DNA from: Streptomyces sp. Edi2
GTDB taxonomy: Bacteria > Actinomycetota > Actinomycetes > Streptomycetales > Streptomycetaceae
DNA length: 64,000 bases
Assembly: GCF_040253635.1 (NCBI RefSeq)
Contig: NZ_JBEJGX010000003.1
Coordinates: 3,162,001-3,226,000 of the forward strand
Reading direction: 5' to 3'
Of the stretch, positions 62,982 to 64,000 are shown piece by piece (position 1 is the stretch's first letter; each line of letters begins with the position of its first letter). The notes beneath the pieces were generated by a model. It worked only from the letters and a program-made list of their open reading frames with translations. It did no database searches and had not been told where the DNA came from. Both the position numbers and the translations under genes were made by a program.

Positions 62982-64000
62982 CTACGCCGGCAATCCGTAC
63001 GCGTCCGCAATCAGCTCGTACGAGCGCAGCCGGGCCGGGCCGCCGTGGGCGTTGGCGGTGATCATCAGTTCGTCGGCGCCGGTGCGCTTGGCGAGATCGT
63101 CCAGGCCCTGGCGGACGGCGTCCGGGGTGCCGTGGATGACATTGCCGAGCCAGTTGTCGGCGAAGTCCCGCTCCATGTCGCTGAAGCCGTACGCCTCGGC
63201 CTCCTCGGGGCTCGGGACCAGGCCGGGGCGGCCGCTGCGCAGCCGGACCATGGACAGCGCGCCGGTCAGCACCTGGCGGCGGGCCTCCCGCTCCTCCTCT
63301 GCGGCCAGCGCCGCGACCCCGATCAGGGCATACGGCTCGGACAGCACCTCGGAGGGGCGGAAGGACGCGCGGTAGAGGTCCAGGGCGGGGAGGGTGTTGG
63401 CCGCGGAGAAGTGGTGCGCGAAGGCGAACGGCAGTCCGAGGGAGCCGGCGAGCCGCGCGCTGAACCCGGAGGAGCCCAGCAGCCACAGGGGCGGCCGGTG
63501 CCGGGACTGCACGCCGCCGGGCGAGGTGGCCTGCACCGGGCCGGGGACCGCGTGAATCCTGGCGTAAGGGTGGCCGTCGGGGAAGGAGTCGTCGAGGAAG
63601 CGGGTCAACTCGGCCAGCTGCTGGGGGAAGTCGTCCGCCCCTTCATGCAGCCGGTCCGTCCTGCGCAGCGCCGCGGCAGTGGCTCCGTCGGTGCCCGGGG
63701 CACGCCCCAGGCCCAGGTCGACACGGCCGGGGGCCATCGCCTCCAGGGTGCCGAACTGCTCGGCGATCACCAGCGGTGCGTGGTTGGGGAGCATCACACC
63801 GCCGGAGCCGAGGCGGATGCGCTCGGTGTGGGCGGCGAGGTGGGCGAGCAGCACCGCGGGCGAGGAGGAGGCTACGCCGGGCATGGAGTGGTGCTCGGCG
63901 ACCCAGTAGCGGTGAAAGCCGCGGCGTTCGGCCGTCCGGGCGATGCCGACGGCCGTACGGACCGCGTCGGACGCGGTGTGGCCGGCGCCGACCGTCACCA
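62982..64000 (-). CDS. Luciferase-like (LLM class) flavin-dependent oxidoreductase, 5' end outside window
   Basis: At least 338 aa; an ATG at 63998 exists, but the family continues a few residues further upstream (SVLDLxPVGAGxT), so the gene probably starts beyond 64000. Signatures: [44 protein letters not shown] and [14 protein letters not shown]-terminal [16 protein letters not shown]. Likely an FMN-dependent monooxygenase of unknown substrate. Confidence 0.92.
   Translation of the reverse strand, partial: VTVGAGHTASDAVRTAVGIARTAERRGFHRYWVAEHHSMPGVASSSPAVLLAHLAAHTERIRLGSGGVMLPNHAPLVIAEQFGTLEAMAPGRVDLGLGRAPGTDGATAAALRRTDRLHEGADDFPQQLAELTRFLDDSFPDGHPYARIHAVPGPVQATSPGGVQSRHRPPLWLLGSSGFSARLAGSLGLPFAFAHHFSAANTLPALDLYRASFRPSEVLSEPYALIGVAALAAEEEREARRQVLTGALSMVRLRSGRPGLVPSPEEAEAYGFSDMERDFADNWLGNVIHGTPDAVRQGLDDLAKRTGADELMITANAHGGPARLRSYELIADAYGLPA

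Overview
The window is chromosomal DNA of very high G+C from a Streptomyces or a very close relative. It carries adpA with an in-frame TTA codon, oligoribonuclease next to adpA, a chaplin, a GGDEF/EAL c-di-GMP protein, DasR-type and BldD-type boxes, and codons ending almost always in G or C. From memory, the order agmatinase - acyl-CoA dehydrogenase/TetR/carboxylase/HMG-CoA lyase - hexosaminidase - second glmS - adpA - ornA - cdgA follows the S. coelicolor core region around SCO2770 to SCO2817. No phage or plasmid core genes, insertion sequences or CRISPR arrays were seen.

Layout. 1-1460: 5' part of a seven-bladed YVTN propeller protein. 1727-11125: a probable guanidino-compound catabolic region (TPP enzyme, Na+/solute symporter, PucR regulator, HxlR/MFS pair, ureohydrolase, phosphatase). 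11160-18796: an accessory block of two divergent, translationally coupled operons. The left one has a TPR regulator, a GNAT, a PIMT-like methyltransferase and a small protein. The right one has three tiny proteins, a MoaA-like radical SAM enzyme, a dTMP-kinase-like P-loop enzyme, a stand-alone phosphohexomutase domain, an alkaline-phosphatase-fold hydrolase and a Nudix enzyme. A perfect 16-bp palindrome lies between them. 18912-27732: leucine / branched-chain acyl-CoA degradation under a TetR regulator with paired operators. 27817-31797: GlcNAc and amino-sugar metabolism (hexosaminidase, glmS2) with a DasR-like box. 32196-35648: universal stress protein, small membrane protein, adpA, ornA. 35811: tRNA-His. 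36041-43145: NAD(P)-binding protein and AraC regulator, GH18 chitinase, two-component system, secreted protein, spermidine-synthase-like protein. 43333-48477: chaplin and a polysaccharide cluster. 48580-52022: flavoprotein, small Prim-Pol-like protein, HTH/TPR regulator. 52379-57758: histidine phosphatase, then a three-gene operon of Fe-S PD-(D/E)XK nuclease, unknown protein and UPF1-like SF1 helicase. 57924-64000: small proteins, tRNA-Lys, M6-type protease, cdgA, and the start-truncated end of a luciferase-like oxidoreductase.

The two most unusual systems are the nuclease/unknown/helicase operon, which looks like a Dna2-type machine split over three polypeptides, and the radical SAM/kinase/mutase-fragment/phosphatase/Nudix operon inserted between otherwise core genes. 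The rest is core Streptomyces metabolism and development, with many GC-rich tandem repeats and hairpins in the intergenic gaps.
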